A program made the translations under genes and the position numbers. The notes below the pieces were generated by a model. It was not told the DNA's origin, did not search any database, and saw only the letters and a program-made list of their open reading frames with translations. 64,000 nt of DNA, taken from the NCBI GenBank assembly GCA_963828625.1, contig CAWHEX010000004.1:154492-218491 (forward strand), in the 5' to 3' direction. Of the stretch, positions 17,737-27,086 are shown one piece after another; the stretch's first letter is position 1; every line of letters begins with the position of its first letter. The DNA is from PALSA-894 sp963828625 (GTDB taxonomy: Bacteria; Pseudomonadota; Alphaproteobacteria; Rhizobiales; Xanthobacteraceae).

Positions 17737-18065
17737 CCGATACCTAGGCCGGCGAACGAAAATCGCCGGGGTACTCCGGCTGCTCCGCCTGCCACACGTA
17801 TAAATTTTCCGCAAAAACCCGGTCTTCTGGCGCCCGATTTGCGCCTAGCCGTGCCCTAGGTCGAGTACAGAAAGCGCGATCGCGCGGTCAGCCACCAGCT
17901 GGGCGGTCTACTTGGCTCGTCATCGCAATACGTGCTGCCGAATAGTGCGCGGCGCAGGCCCAAACTTTCACTGTCGTCGATTTCGGCCGCGCGTCTTGCG
18001 GCTTACACGAATGTCTTCGGCAAGAACGCTGCGAGTTCTGTGGCGATACTTGCGCCGAAACGCGC
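17737..18065. other. Gene-free stretch, 329 bases, with a hairpin at 17749-17769
   Basis: CCGGCGA (17749-17755) and TCGCCGG (17763-17769) form a hairpin 13 bases after the integrase stop. It lacks a T run, so its terminator role is uncertain. Nothing else is recognisable up to the convergent hydrolase gene. Confidence 0.45.
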
Positions 18066-18989
18066 TCAGAATCCGAGCGCCGACACGTCGCACAGGCGGA
18101 TGAACGCGGATATCCGCGCGATCGTGTCCGGCTCGACCAACAGCGGCGCGTGGCCCTGATCCGGCACCTCAAGCACATCGATATCGAGACGGCGCTCGCG
18201 CATGGCATCGATCGTCGCGGCAGAGAGAATGTCGGAGTTCTTGCCGTGCACGACCATCAGCGGCATGCGGGCAAGCGAATCAAACGCGCCCCAGAGCGGC
18301 GGGAGCGGCCGTTCGAGATCGACGGTCTCCAGCGTCCGGCTCAGCGCCGGATCGTAGGCCAGCGCCAGCGCGCCGTTCGATTGCGTCCAGGTCTGGCGCG
18401 CCTGACGCAGCCAGCCATCGGACGAGAGGGCAGGGAACTGCGCATCGCCGAGCCGGCGAAGGATGTCGGCGCCTTCCTCGTAGTTGCGAGGGGTCGGCAG
18501 CTTGCCGACGTAGCCCTTGAGGCGAACGAGGCCCTTCGGCGCGATGACCGGACCGATGTCGTTGAGGATGACCCCGGCAAGTGCGGCCGGCCGGGCGGAG
18601 CCGAGCAGCATCGAGAGCAGACCGCCGCGCGATGTGCCGAGGAAGATCGCAGGGCCGATTTCCAGCGCGGTCAGCACCGCGATGACGTCGGCCAGCTCGA
18701 CCGGAAACGAATAGTTCTCCGGATTGGCGTCGTGGTCGGATCGCCCGCGGCCGCGGGAGTTGATCGCGATGACGAGACGAGGTTGTTCGGGGTCGGCGGT
18801 GAGCGCGGTCGCAAGCTCGTGGAAGTCCGCGCCGTTGCGGGTGAGACCGGGGAGGCAGACCAAGGGGAGACCGCGCCGCGCACGCATGCCGTAGATGCGC
18901 ACATGCAGGCGCAATCCGTCGGGCGCGCTCACGAAGCGGCTCGCAAAGCCGGTGTCGCCGGCGGGTTCGTTGGGAAGCGCGTCCGCCAT
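18066..18989 (-). CDS. Alpha/beta-fold hydrolase
   Basis: The 307 residues show the fold in order: LVCLPGLTRNGADFHELA (oxyanion region), SRGRGRSD, the nucleophile elbow GTSRGG (Ser near 120), a helical cap, VVHGKNSDI with the likely acid, and GHAPLL with the catalytic His. Signal peptide is absent, so the enzyme is cytoplasmic. Esterase, lactonase or haloperoxidase-like activity cannot be separated from sequence. It starts at 18989, 47 bases downstream of the lytic transglycosylase stop on the same strand, and may share its transcript. Confidence 0.85.
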   Translation of the reverse strand: MADALPNEPAGDTGFASRFVSAPDGLRLHVRIYGMRARRGLPLVCLPGLTRNGADFHELATALTADPEQPRLVIAINSRGRGRSDHDANPENYSFPVELADVIAVLTALEIGPAIFLGTSRGGLLSMLLGSARPAALAGVILNDIGPVIAPKGLVRLKGYVGKLPTPRNYEEGADILRRLGDAQFPALSSDGWLRQARQTWTQSNGALALAYDPALSRTLETVDLERPLPPLWGAFDSLARMPLMVVHGKNSDILSAATIDAMRERRLDIDVLEVPDQGHAPLLVEPDTIARISAFIRLCDVSALGF

Positions 18990-19036
18990 GTCAGCCCTTG
19001 CTCAGACGAGCATAGGGGAGGGCGGACGCTTTGTAA

Positions 19037-21550
19037 TCAGTTCGCCGCCGGCGTGCCGCGGCGCAGGTCCGCTTCGATCATCAGGCGCGAGCCCTGATGC
19101 AGCTGTGCGCGATAGACCTGCATGTTCTCCAGCACGCGCTGGACATAGTTGCGCGTCTCCGAGAACGGGATGCGCTCGACCCAGTCGATCGGATCGACAT
19201 TCGCGTCGCGCGGGTCGCCGTACTTCTCGATCCACTGCTTCACCCGGCCGCGCCCGGCGTTATAGGCGACGAACGACAGGATGTAGGAGCCGCGGTAGGA
19301 CTCAAGCACGTCGCCGAGCTCGGCGGCGCCCATCTGCGCGTTGTAGGAGGCATCCGACAGCATGCGGTTGCGGTCGAACGCGAAGCCGAACTTCTTGGCG
19401 ATCTGCTTGCCGGTGCCGGGCAGCACCTGCATCAGGCCGAGCGCATTGGCGCTCGAAACCGCGCGCGGATTGAACGCGCTTTCCTGCCGGGCGATCGAGT
19501 AGACGACGCTCTTGTCGACGAGGGACCGACAACGCGGAAACTCGGGAATGCCGTTCGTCGGGAACGCGTAGACGTCGAACGCGAAGCCGCGGCTGAGCGC
19601 GCCCTTGCCGATCAGCAGCATTGCGCGCGCGTCGTCGTGCTTGCGGGCGATCTCGGCGATCACCACAAGCGCGCCGATGTCGACCGCGCGCTCCGCAAGG
19701 TCGCTTACGAACGGAATGACGAGGTCGCGCGCGTCGACGGCGTAGAGCAGTTGCACCGCGCGCACGACTTCGAGGTTCATCAGCCCCGCGCGATTGGAAG
19801 GCTCGGGCGGGCGGCGCAGCGTCAGTTCGCCGAGACCAAGCCGGGCGCGCGCGATCTGGCCGTAGTAGGCGGTGGGATACTGCGCGGCGGCCTGATAATG
19901 CGCGCGCGCCTCCGAATTGCGGCCGGCGGCCTCGAGCGCACGGCCTTGCCAGTATTCGCCGCGCGCAAGCGTGATCGGATTGCTGGTGCCGTGGCCGATC
20001 CGCGAGAAGTGCTGATAGGCGGCGGTTGGGTTGTCGGTGAAACGCAGTGCGATCCAGCCGGCGGTGAATTCGTGCTCGGCTCGCGGATTGTCCTTGGCCG
20101 GCGGGATCGCATCGCGCGCCACGTGATAGGCGGCCTGATGCTCACCCATGTCGAGCAGCTTGCGGGCGACGAGGCGGCGCTCCGTCCACCAGTCTTCGAG
20201 ATTGTGCAGTTGCGAGGCGCTGCGCGGCGCCGATTGCAGCAGTTGCGCGGCCTCGATCGGCTTGTCCTCGCGGCGCAGCCATTGCGCCTTGTGGAAGATG
20301 TAGCCGGCATCGTTGCGCGCGCCCGCCGGAACGGCTTCAAGCAGCGCGCGTGCGTTGGAGGATTTGTCCACGACCGCCTTGCGCGCCTTGCCGATCAGCA
20401 GATCGTTGCCGCCGAGCAGTTGCGCCATGCGCATGGCGGCGTCCGGATCGTCATCATAGAAGCGGCGATCCATGCGCGCCTTGTGGTCGGCGCGCGTGAG
20501 GATCTCGCTGAACGTTTCCATCACGGCCTTTTCGACCGCCGCCGAACAGGTGTCGTCGCGCCAGGCGGTGCGCGCGAGCTGTGCGGCGCCCGGCTGATCG
20601 CCCTGCGCGAGGAGGGCGCGCGCGAGCGCGAACTTACCCTTGGCGGTGAACGGCTTTTGCGACTGGAAGAACGCGAGCACGGTTGAGGCGCCGCGGCGCT
20701 CGTCCCACAGCGCGCTCTCGGCGCGCCGCCGCATCATGGTGGCGTTTGGCCAGCTCGGGTTCTCCGCACTGAACGCCGCGAGGCGGTCGAAGCCCGCGTC
20801 GTTTTCTTCGCTGCGCAGGATCGTCCATTCGGCGAGCTTGCGGGCAAGCGGATCGCCGATGGACTTCGCGATTGATGTCGCGTCGGTCGTCTTGCCGCGC
20901 CGGGCGAGGTCGACGGCCTGCTTGGCCAACGCAACGTCGGCGGCGGGCGTCGATGTGCTTTGAGCGGCGGCGAACGGTGCGGCCGGCATCAGCGAGGCGC
21001 GCGCGGGCGGCGGCGCATAAGTTGGGGCGGCCGGGGGCGTCACCGCAACGGCGGGTGTCATCGGCGAAAGGCTCGTCGGCAGGATCTGCACCGGCGAGAG
21101 TGCGTCTCGGATCGACGGATTGGGCGCCGAGGTCAGATTGAACTGGGGACGCGCGCGGGGCGCGGGCGCGGTGGATTTCGCCGTGGCGAGTTTCGACACG
21201 GCCTTTGCGGCTTTGGTCGGAGAAGGTTTGGTGGGCGCCTTCGCCGTCTTGGCTTTCTCGGGCTTGGCCGCAACCTTGGCTTTTGTCTTCTCAGGCGTGG
21301 CGGACGGTTTGGCCGTCTTCGCCGTCTCAAGCTTGGCGGCAGGCTTCGCTGTGGCCTTCGCCATCTCGGGCTTGGCTGCGGGCTTCGCCGCCGTCTTGGC
21401 TGGTGTGGTCTTCTGCGCAGGCTTTGCGGCGGTCTTGGCCGGCGCGGTCTTCGCTTCAGGGGCGGCCATCGCGGGGAAAGTAACGGCGGCCGATACCAGC
21501 GCCGCGATCGCACATCCCACAAGCCAGCGCTGGCTGCGCCTGAAATCCAT
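19037..21550 (-). CDS. Soluble lytic murein transglycosylase (Slt70 type) with Lys/Ala/Pro-rich N-terminus
   Basis: The start MDFRRSQRWLVGCAIAA at 21550 is chosen because a signal peptide follows (cleavage near AMA). Residues about 30-130 are a low-complexity KTAAKPA-type repeat. A helical superhelix typical of Slt70 follows to about 640. The C-terminal SLT domain has the catalytic Glu690 in SIARQESAFNPR and LGLMQVLPGT. The enzyme cleaves peptidoglycan in the periplasm to 1,6-anhydromuropeptides. The segment PEFPRCRSLVDKS just before the domain is atypical and might hide two compensating indels. The 837-residue length is long because of the repeat region, which could bind the negatively charged wall or DNA. 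Confidence 0.9.
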   Translation of the reverse strand: MDFRRSQRWLVGCAIAALVSAAVTFPAMAAPEAKTAPAKTAAKPAQKTTPAKTAAKPAAKPEMAKATAKPAAKLETAKTAKPSATPEKTKAKVAAKPEKAKTAKAPTKPSPTKAAKAVSKLATAKSTAPAPRARPQFNLTSAPNPSIRDALSPVQILPTSLSPMTPAVAVTPPAAPTYAPPPARASLMPAAPFAAAQSTSTPAADVALAKQAVDLARRGKTTDATSIAKSIGDPLARKLAEWTILRSEENDAGFDRLAAFSAENPSWPNATMMRRRAESALWDERRGASTVLAFFQSQKPFTAKGKFALARALLAQGDQPGAAQLARTAWRDDTCSAAVEKAVMETFSEILTRADHKARMDRRFYDDDPDAAMRMAQLLGGNDLLIGKARKAVVDKSSNARALLEAVPAGARNDAGYIFHKAQWLRREDKPIEAAQLLQSAPRSASQLHNLEDWWTERRLVARKLLDMGEHQAAYHVARDAIPPAKDNPRAEHEFTAGWIALRFTDNPTAAYQHFSRIGHGTSNPITLARGEYWQGRALEAAGRNSEARAHYQAAAQYPTAYYGQIARARLGLGELTLRRPPEPSNRAGLMNLEVVRAVQLLYAVDARDLVIPFVSDLAERAVDIGALVVIAEIARKHDDARAMLLIGKGALSRGFAFDVYAFPTNGIPEFPRCRSLVDKSVVYSIARQESAFNPRAVSSANALGLMQVLPGTGKQIAKKFGFAFDRNRMLSDASYNAQMGAAELGDVLESYRGSYILSFVAYNAGRGRVKQWIEKYGDPRDANVDPIDWVERIPFSETRNYVQRVLENMQVYRAQLHQGSRLMIEADLRRGTPAAN

Positions 21551-21892
21551 GCCCACAGTCCCTCGCGGCGAAGCCGCACCCGAAATTATTCTGTCTGAGA
21601 CCGCCGCCCGCAAACGTCCGGGCCGCGCCCCGCCGATCGAACCGATTTTTGAGCCGAATCCCGTTTACGAATTGCTAACCCGCCGGCGCCGGACCATGGG
21701 GGCGAACCGCGGCAAAAACGCGGCAACCTGCCCGGAACCTGCTCCGGATAAATACGAATTCGGCCTTTCGCTGCTGGCGGTTGATAGGTCCACCCCGAGG
21801 GCATCTGGCGGAGCGATTTGGCTTTCGCCCGCCCGGGTCCGGGGATAGGTTTCGGGCGCGGTCACAACCCGCGAGCCGAGGGAGCGTGAGCA
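21551..21892. other. Divergent intergenic region, 342 bases
   Basis: It separates the lytic transglycosylase (leftward) from dapA (rightward). No gene or strong palindrome is seen. Both promoters must lie here. Confidence 0.5.
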
Positions 21893-22783
21893 ATGGGCGC
21901 CAAGACCAATTTCCGGGGATCGTTCACCGCGCTGGTCACGCCCTTCAAGAACGGCTCGGTCGACGAGAAGTCCTTCCGTGACCTCGTCGAATGGCAGATC
22001 GCCGAGGGAACCAACGGTCTCGTGCCGGTCGGCACCACGGGCGAAAGCCCGACCCTGTCGCACGACGAGCACAAGCAGGTCGTGGAGTGGTGCGTGGACC
22101 AGGCCGCCGGCCGCGTCCCGGTGGTTGCGGGCGCGGGCTCGAATTCGACGGCCGAGGCGGTCGACTTCTCGAAACATGCCGAGAAGGCCGGCGCCGACGC
22201 CGTGCTGATCGTGACGCCCTACTACAACAAGCCGACGCAGGAGGGGCTCTACCAGCACTACAAGGCGATCAATGACGCGATCGGCATTCCGATCATCATC
22301 TACAACATCCCGCCGCGCTCGGTGATCGACATGTCGGTCGACACCATGAAGCGCCTTTATGAGCTCAAGAACATCGCCGGCGTGAAGGACGCCACCGCCA
22401 ACATGGCGCGGGTGTCGCAGCAGCGGGCGGAGTGCGGACCAGAGTTCAACCAGCTCTCCGGCGAGGACATCACGGCATTGGGCTTCAACGCACACGGCGG
22501 ACACGGCTGCATCTCGGTAACGTCGAACGTCGCGCCGCGGCTATGCTCCGAGTTTCAGGCGGCGTGCGGGCGCGGCGACTTCGCGGCCGCGCTGAAGATC
22601 CAGGACAAGCTCGCCCCGCTGCACCAGAATTTGTTCGTCGAGACGAGCCCGGCGCCGGTGAAGTATGCGATGTCGCTGATCGGCAAGTGCACCGAGAATG
22701 TCAGGCTGCCGATGGTTCCGGCGTCCGAGAAAGCGCGCACGGTCGTGCGCGAGGCGATGGTGCATGCCGGCCTGATCAACTAG
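21893..22783 (+). CDS. dapA: 4-hydroxy-tetrahydrodipicolinate synthase
   Basis: DapA condenses pyruvate with aspartate semialdehyde, the first committed step of the diaminopimelate and lysine pathway. The 296-residue product matches the TIM-barrel family: PVGTTGESPTLS, YYNKPTQEGLYQHY, Tyr137 in YNIP and the Schiff-base Lys165 in AGVKDA. Length and start are normal. Its product feeds peptidoglycan synthesis, fitting the divergently transcribed lytic transglycosylase. smpB lies downstream after one small gene. Confidence 0.96.
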   Translation: MGAKTNFRGSFTALVTPFKNGSVDEKSFRDLVEWQIAEGTNGLVPVGTTGESPTLSHDEHKQVVEWCVDQAAGRVPVVAGAGSNSTAEAVDFSKHAEKAGADAVLIVTPYYNKPTQEGLYQHYKAINDAIGIPIIIYNIPPRSVIDMSVDTMKRLYELKNIAGVKDATANMARVSQQRAECGPEFNQLSGEDITALGFNAHGGHGCISVTSNVAPRLCSEFQAACGRGDFAAALKIQDKLAPLHQNLFVETSPAPVKYAMSLIGKCTENVRLPMVPASEKARTVVREAMVHAGLIN

Positions 22784-22916
22784 GCCGGGGTAGCGCGAAA
22801 GAATTGCCTAAAACGTGGCGGCCGGCTGCCGTCTTGCCCCATTCGGGCGTGAACACTAAACAGCAGCGAGTCGGCGTCCGGCACGGTCGGCGCGCATCGT
22901 TTCAAGGGCTTTGGGA

Positions 22917-23426
22917 ATGAAGAAGAAACTCGCCTCGTGCACCGTTCTCGGCGGCATCGCACTCATCGGCGCAACGGCGCTCGCGGCGGCGCAGGATATT
23001 CCGGCCGGCTGGTCGGTCGACGTCAAGCCGAAGCGCGCGATCATGAGCTACGCGCCGGATGCCGGGGGCCCGCGCTACCTTATCGTCGCCTGCCTGCGCG
23101 ATTCCGAGGAGATCGGCATCTATTCGACGGGTATCGCGCTGCCGAGCAACAAGCCGGTCGTGGTCATGGGAATGACCAATGCGGGACGGAAATATTCCGT
23201 GCGCGGCGACATGGGCATGGACAACCTGACCAACCAGCCGGCGTTCCGCTACGAGACCAACATCGACTCGCGCGCGCTCGGGATTTTCCGCGCCGAGTTC
23301 ATGCCGATGCTGAGCGGGAAGGGGCCTCTCACGGTCACCGTCGGCGACAAATCGCAGCAGGTGCCGCTCGCCGGCATCGCCGAGCCCTTGAAGAAATTCA
23401 GCGCGGCCTGTTTCGGGAAATCGTGA
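22917..23426 (+). CDS. Exported hypothetical protein between dapA and smpB
   Basis: The 169-residue product from the ATG at 22917 has a signal peptide (MKKKLASCTVLGGIALIGAT, cleavage near AAA). The mature part is mostly beta, with PRYLIVACLRDSEEIGIYST and a C-terminal KKFSAACFGKS. Two Cys could pair. I recognise no characterised family. It ends 4 bases before smpB, suggesting cotranscription. Confidence 0.7.
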   Translation: MKKKLASCTVLGGIALIGATALAAAQDIPAGWSVDVKPKRAIMSYAPDAGGPRYLIVACLRDSEEIGIYSTGIALPSNKPVVVMGMTNAGRKYSVRGDMGMDNLTNQPAFRYETNIDSRALGIFRAEFMPMLSGKGPLTVTVGDKSQQVPLAGIAEPLKKFSAACFGKS

Positions 23427-23430
23427 GGGC

Positions 23431-23904
23431 ATGGCGGCGAAGGAGGAACGTCGGTTCAAGATCGTCGCCGAAAACCGCAAGGCGCGCTTCAACTACGAAA
23501 TCGGCGAGAAGTTCGAGGCCGGCATCGCGCTCACCGGCAGCGAGGTGAAATCGCTGCGCAACGGCAAGGCGACGATCGCGGAATCCTATGCGGATGCGCG
23601 ACGCGGCGAGATCTGGCTGATCAACTCCAACATCATCGAATATCTGCAGGCGGGGCGCTTCAATCACACGCCGAAGCGCCCGCGCAAGCTGCTGCTGCAC
23701 AAGCGGCAGATCAGCAAGCTGATCGGCGCGGTCGAGCGCGAGGGCATGACGCTCGTGCCGCTCAAGCTCTATTTCAACGAAAAGGGCCGCGCCAAGATCG
23801 AGCTTGCGCTCGCCAAGGGCAAGAAGCTGCACGACAAGCGCGAGACCGAGAAGAAGCGCGACTGGGCGCGCGAAAAGGGCCGCCTGCTGCGCGCCAAGGG
23901 CTGA
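23431..23904 (+). CDS. smpB: SsrA-binding protein SmpB
   Basis: SmpB binds tmRNA and brings it to stalled ribosomes for trans-translation. The 157-residue product has the OB-fold landmarks ENRKARFNYEI, GIALTGSEVKSLR and PLKLYFNEKGRAKIELALAKG. The basic C-terminal tail KKLHDKRETEKKRDWAREKG reaches the decoding centre. Length and start are standard. tmRNA itself is not in this window. Confidence 0.97.
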   Translation: MAAKEERRFKIVAENRKARFNYEIGEKFEAGIALTGSEVKSLRNGKATIAESYADARRGEIWLINSNIIEYLQAGRFNHTPKRPRKLLLHKRQISKLIGAVEREGMTLVPLKLYFNEKGRAKIELALAKGKKLHDKRETEKKRDWAREKGRLLRAKG

Positions 23905-24040
23905 CGATCCCGCATCTCCTCACGAGGACGTGACCGGTCCCGGCCGTGGGCCCGCAAACCGCGCGCGATCCGCCGCGTATCTCGCGACGTGAACGGGGAC
24001 CCTCACGGTCTCGAAGCGCTCAATCGAGCAGGAGATATCA

Positions 24041-24823
24041 ATGAATACCCGACTGAAAGCGCTGGCGCTTGCCGGCACGATCCTCGCCGCGCCGATTTTC
24101 GCGAATGCGGCTGCTGCTGCCTCCATCATTGGCCTCGTCGACGGAAAGACGCTGGTCTGGGTCGATCCGGCAACGAAGAAAGTCACCGGCAAGGCCGACA
24201 TCAAGGGCGCGGCGAACGTCGTCGGCATCGACGTGCGTCCGGCGGACGGCATGCTCTACGCGGTGACGGCCGATGGCGGCATCTACACGGTCGATGCGAA
24301 GACCGGCGCCGCTACGATGAAGAGTAAGATTTCCGAAGGCCTGAAAGGCGCTATCACAGTCGTCGATTTCAACCCGGTTGCCGACCGTCTGCGTGTAATC
24401 ACGGCTGACGGCGCGAACCTGCGCATCAACGTCGATGACGGCAAGACAATCGTCGACGGTTCGCTGAAGTACAAGGACGGCGATGCGATGGCCGGAAAGA
24501 CCCCGAACGTGGTCGCGGGCGCCTACACCAACTCCGCCAACCCGAAGCCGAGCGCGACCGCGCTCTACGATATCGACGCGGCCGGTCATCTGCTCAGCCA
24601 AGCCCCGCCGAACGACGGTGTGCTCAACACGATCGGTATGCTCGGCGTGAAGCTCGACGGCGCGACGGCGTTCAACATCGTCAACAAGGGCGAAGAGAAT
24701 GCGGCGTGGCTGGTGAGCGGCGGCGCGCTCTATTCGGTCGACCTGAAGACCGGCAAGGCGACCAGCGCGGGCAAGCTCGAAGGCGTGACCGGCAAGCTCA
24801 CCGACATCGCCTGGGTAGACTGA
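24041..24823 (+). CDS. DUF4394 exported beta-propeller-like protein
   Basis: The 260 residues begin with a signal peptide (MNTRLKALALAGTILAAPIF, cleavage near AAA). Blocks typical of DUF4394 follow: GIDVRPADGMLYAVTADGGI, VDFNPVADRLRVI, AYTNSA and LYDIDAAGHLL. Such proteins are thought to fold as WD-like or PQQ-like propellers in the periplasm, with no known reaction. The ATG has an AGGAG site eight bases upstream. It ends at a strong hairpin terminator at 24886. Confidence 0.82.
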   Translation: MNTRLKALALAGTILAAPIFANAAAAASIIGLVDGKTLVWVDPATKKVTGKADIKGAANVVGIDVRPADGMLYAVTADGGIYTVDAKTGAATMKSKISEGLKGAITVVDFNPVADRLRVITADGANLRINVDDGKTIVDGSLKYKDGDAMAGKTPNVVAGAYTNSANPKPSATALYDIDAAGHLLSQAPPNDGVLNTIGMLGVKLDGATAFNIVNKGEENAAWLVSGGALYSVDLKTGKATSAGKLEGVTGKLTDIAWVD

Positions 24824-24885
24824 CCTTCTTATGGTCGGGCCGCCCAGAGGTGTCCCCTGCAAGGTTGGACGGCTCGCATCATAGG

Positions 24886-24915
24886 ACGGCCCGCTGCCGC
24901 GAGGCAGCGGGCCGT
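24886..24915. terminator. Strong intrinsic terminator between convergent genes
   Basis: ACGGCCCGCTGCC and GGCAGCGGGCCGT form a perfect 13-base stem with a GCGA loop, followed by TTTCTTTT. It terminates the DUF4394 gene and, read from the other side, probably sodB, whose stop lies 18 bases away. Confidence 0.9.
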
Positions 24916-24932
24916 TTCTTTTGCGGCGGTCG

Positions 24933-25656
24933 TCAGGCCATCGCCTTCTTGAAGTTCTCCGACGCCTTGTCCCAGTTCACCGTATTCCACCAGGCCTTGA
25001 GATAGTCGGGCCGACGGTTCTGGTACTTCAGATAATAGGCGTGCTCCCACACATCGACGCCGATGATCGCCATTCGCGCCCTGCGCGATCGGGGTGTCCT
25101 GGTTCGCGGTGGAGATCAGCTCCATCTTCTTGTCCTTGTTGACGACGAGCCACGCCCAGCCGGAGCCGAAGCGCGCGCCGCCCGCGGCGTTGAGCTTCTC
25201 CTTGAACTCGCCGACATCCTTCCACGAGCCCTCGATCGCGGACTTGAGTTCGCTGCTCGGCTCCTTCGCGCCGCCCGGCTTCATCAGGTCCCAGAAGAAG
25301 GTGTGGTTCCAGTGGCCGCCGAGATTGTTCTTCACCGACTGCTGCAGTTGCACCGGGATGTAGGCCGGGTCGGCGAGCGTCTTTTCGATCGGCGTCGTCG
25401 CGAGCGCGGGCACCTGCTTGGCGAACTCGTTACACATATTGACGTAAGCGGCATGATGCTTGTCGTGATGGATCATCATGGTCTGGGCGTCGATGTGCGG
25501 CTCCAGCGCCTCGTACGGGTAGCCGAGCGGCGGAAGTTTGAACGGTCCTTCGGCGGCCGGCGCCTGAGCAAACGCCGCGCCCGGCACGACGAGGCGGCCG
25601 GTTGCCGCAAGCGCGGCCGACGCGCCGATGAGTTTGAGGGTTTCGCGTCTGTTCAT
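24933..25656 (-). CDS. sodB: Fe/Mn superoxide dismutase with Tat signal (one frame break)
   Basis: The enzyme converts superoxide to oxygen and peroxide. Metal ligands are visible: His in MMIHHDKHHAAYV, His in HWNHTFFW, and, after correcting one extra base near 25072, Asp and His in DVWEHAYYLKYQNRRPDY. The corrected C-terminus is ENFKKAMA, ending at 24933. The N-terminus MNRRETLKLIGASAA has a twin-arginine motif and cleavage near AFA, so the protein is exported folded with its metal. Periplasmic location is unusual for this class. A peroxiredoxin diverges from it 186 bases away, which makes sense for peroxide removal. Confidence 0.9.
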
Positions 25657-25842
25657 AACGGGTCATCCTTTGACGAGAGGGGCGGGCCAAGCCGCACGCG
25701 CACACGAATTGGCGCCGGCCGCGCATATGGCTAGAACGCCCAGTTCCGCAGGACGTTGCATGCCGTGGCGCTGGTCCAGAGCGAAATTGATCCTCTACAG
25801 TGGCAAGATCACGTAACACATTGAATTTACTGGGAGGTGGCG

Positions 25843-26415
25843 ATGGCCGAAGTACTGCACAATCCACTGGTCCTACCCGACGACCTGCCCCCGCCACCGA
25901 ACGATGGGGCCGCCGAGCACCTGGCCGGGATGAGGCTCCCGGACTTGGCGCTTGCGGCGACCGACGGTTCGCAGGTCAACCTTGCGGGGCTGAAGGGGCG
26001 GACGGTTGTCTACGTCTACCCGCGCACCGGGCGGCCGGGGCAGGCGCTTCCGACTGGCTGGGACGGCATTCCGGGCGCGCGCGGCTGCACGCCGCAGTCG
26101 TGCGGCTTCCGCGATCATTTCGCCGATCTGAAGCGGCTTGGCGTCGCGCAATTGTTCGGCTTGTCCACGCAGGACATCGACTATCAGCGCGAGGCGGTCG
26201 AGCGGCTGCATCTGCCGTTCGCGATCCTCTCCGATGCCGATTTGAAGTTGACGCGCGCGCTCAAGCTGCCGACGTTCGAGGTCGCCGGCATGACGCTGCT
26301 CAAGCGCATGGCGTGGGTGATCGACGACGGCGTCATCACAAAAGTGTTCTACCCGGTGTTTCCGCCGGACAAGAGCGCCGAGGAAGTTGTCGCCTGGATT
26401 CAGGCGTCGAGGTAA
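25843..26415 (+). CDS. Peroxiredoxin, BCP/PrxQ-like
   Basis: The 190-residue product has the thioredoxin-like redoxin pattern VYVYPRTGRPG and the BCP-type GCTPQSCGFRDHF, whose Cys of GCT is the likely peroxidatic residue with the second Cys five positions later. A later segment LPFAILSDADLKL fits the fold. It should reduce peroxides with thioredoxin. The ATG at 25843 is supported by a GGGAGG site five bases upstream. It has no signal peptide. Its 3' end overlaps the uracil-DNA glycosylase gene on the other strand by 16 bases. Confidence 0.85.
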   Translation: MAEVLHNPLVLPDDLPPPPNDGAAEHLAGMRLPDLALAATDGSQVNLAGLKGRTVVYVYPRTGRPGQALPTGWDGIPGARGCTPQSCGFRDHFADLKRLGVAQLFGLSTQDIDYQREAVERLHLPFAILSDADLKLTRALKLPTFEVAGMTLLKRMAWVIDDGVITKVFYPVFPPDKSAEEVVAWIQASR

Positions 26416-27086
26416 GCGCGCACGTCCCTGAACACCTTGCGAAACATGTCGGTCGTGAGCACGCCGGTGTTCGTGTTGTAGCGCGAGCAGTGATAGCTAT
26501 CGAACAGCGCGAGATTGCCGACACTGTGCCGCGCGCCGTGCCCGAACGGGGCGGCTGAAAGCTTCTGCCCGAGCGCGCGCAGCGTCGACTCGTGCGAGAT
26601 GCGCCCCAGCATCACGATGGCGCGCAGCTTCGGCATCGCGGGAATGCGATGCGCGAGAAAAGCATCGCGGCAGGTGTTGATCTCGGCCGGCGTCGGCTTG
26701 TTCTCGGGCGGAACGCAATGCACCGCATTCGTGATGCGCGCATCGATCAGAGTGAGCCCGTCGTCCGGCCGCGCGTCGAATGTGCCGCGTGAGAAGCCGA
26801 ATTCATGAAGTGTTGAATAGAGCAGGTCGCCTGCGTAGTCGCCGGTAAATGGCCTTCCCGTGCGGTTCGCACCGCGCAGGCCGGGCGCGAGACCGACGAT
26901 CAGCAGCCGTGCGTCGAGCGGGCCGAACGAGTGCACCGGCGCGTTGAACCAGTCCGGCTCCTTCGCGCGCCATTGTTCACGAAACGCAACAAGGCGCGGA
27001 CAGCGCGGGCAGTCGCGCGGCGGCTCGGCTTCCGCCGCTGCGGCGACCGTCGGCTTGGCCGGCTTACTCTTCTTCGTCGAATTCAT
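26400..27086 (-). CDS. Uracil-DNA glycosylase, family 5 (UDGb type)
   Basis: The 228-residue product from the ATG at 27086 has a CPRC motif near the N-terminus for a 4Fe-4S cluster, the family active-site block GLAPGLRGANRTGRPFTGD, and CVPPENKPTP in the middle. Family-5 enzymes remove uracil and other deaminated bases from DNA. The gene start overlaps the end of the NYN-domain gene by 23 bases on the same strand, so the two are translationally coupled. The longer upstream frame is rejected because it runs inside that gene. Confidence 0.88.
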   Translation of the reverse strand: MNSTKKSKPAKPTVAAAAEAEPPRDCPRCPRLVAFREQWRAKEPDWFNAPVHSFGPLDARLLIVGLAPGLRGANRTGRPFTGDYAGDLLYSTLHEFGFSRGTFDARPDDGLTLIDARITNAVHCVPPENKPTPAEINTCRDAFLAHRIPAMPKLRAIVMLGRISHESTLRALGQKLSAAPFGHGARHSVGNLALFDSYHCSRYNTNTGVLTTDMFRKVFRDVRAYLDA

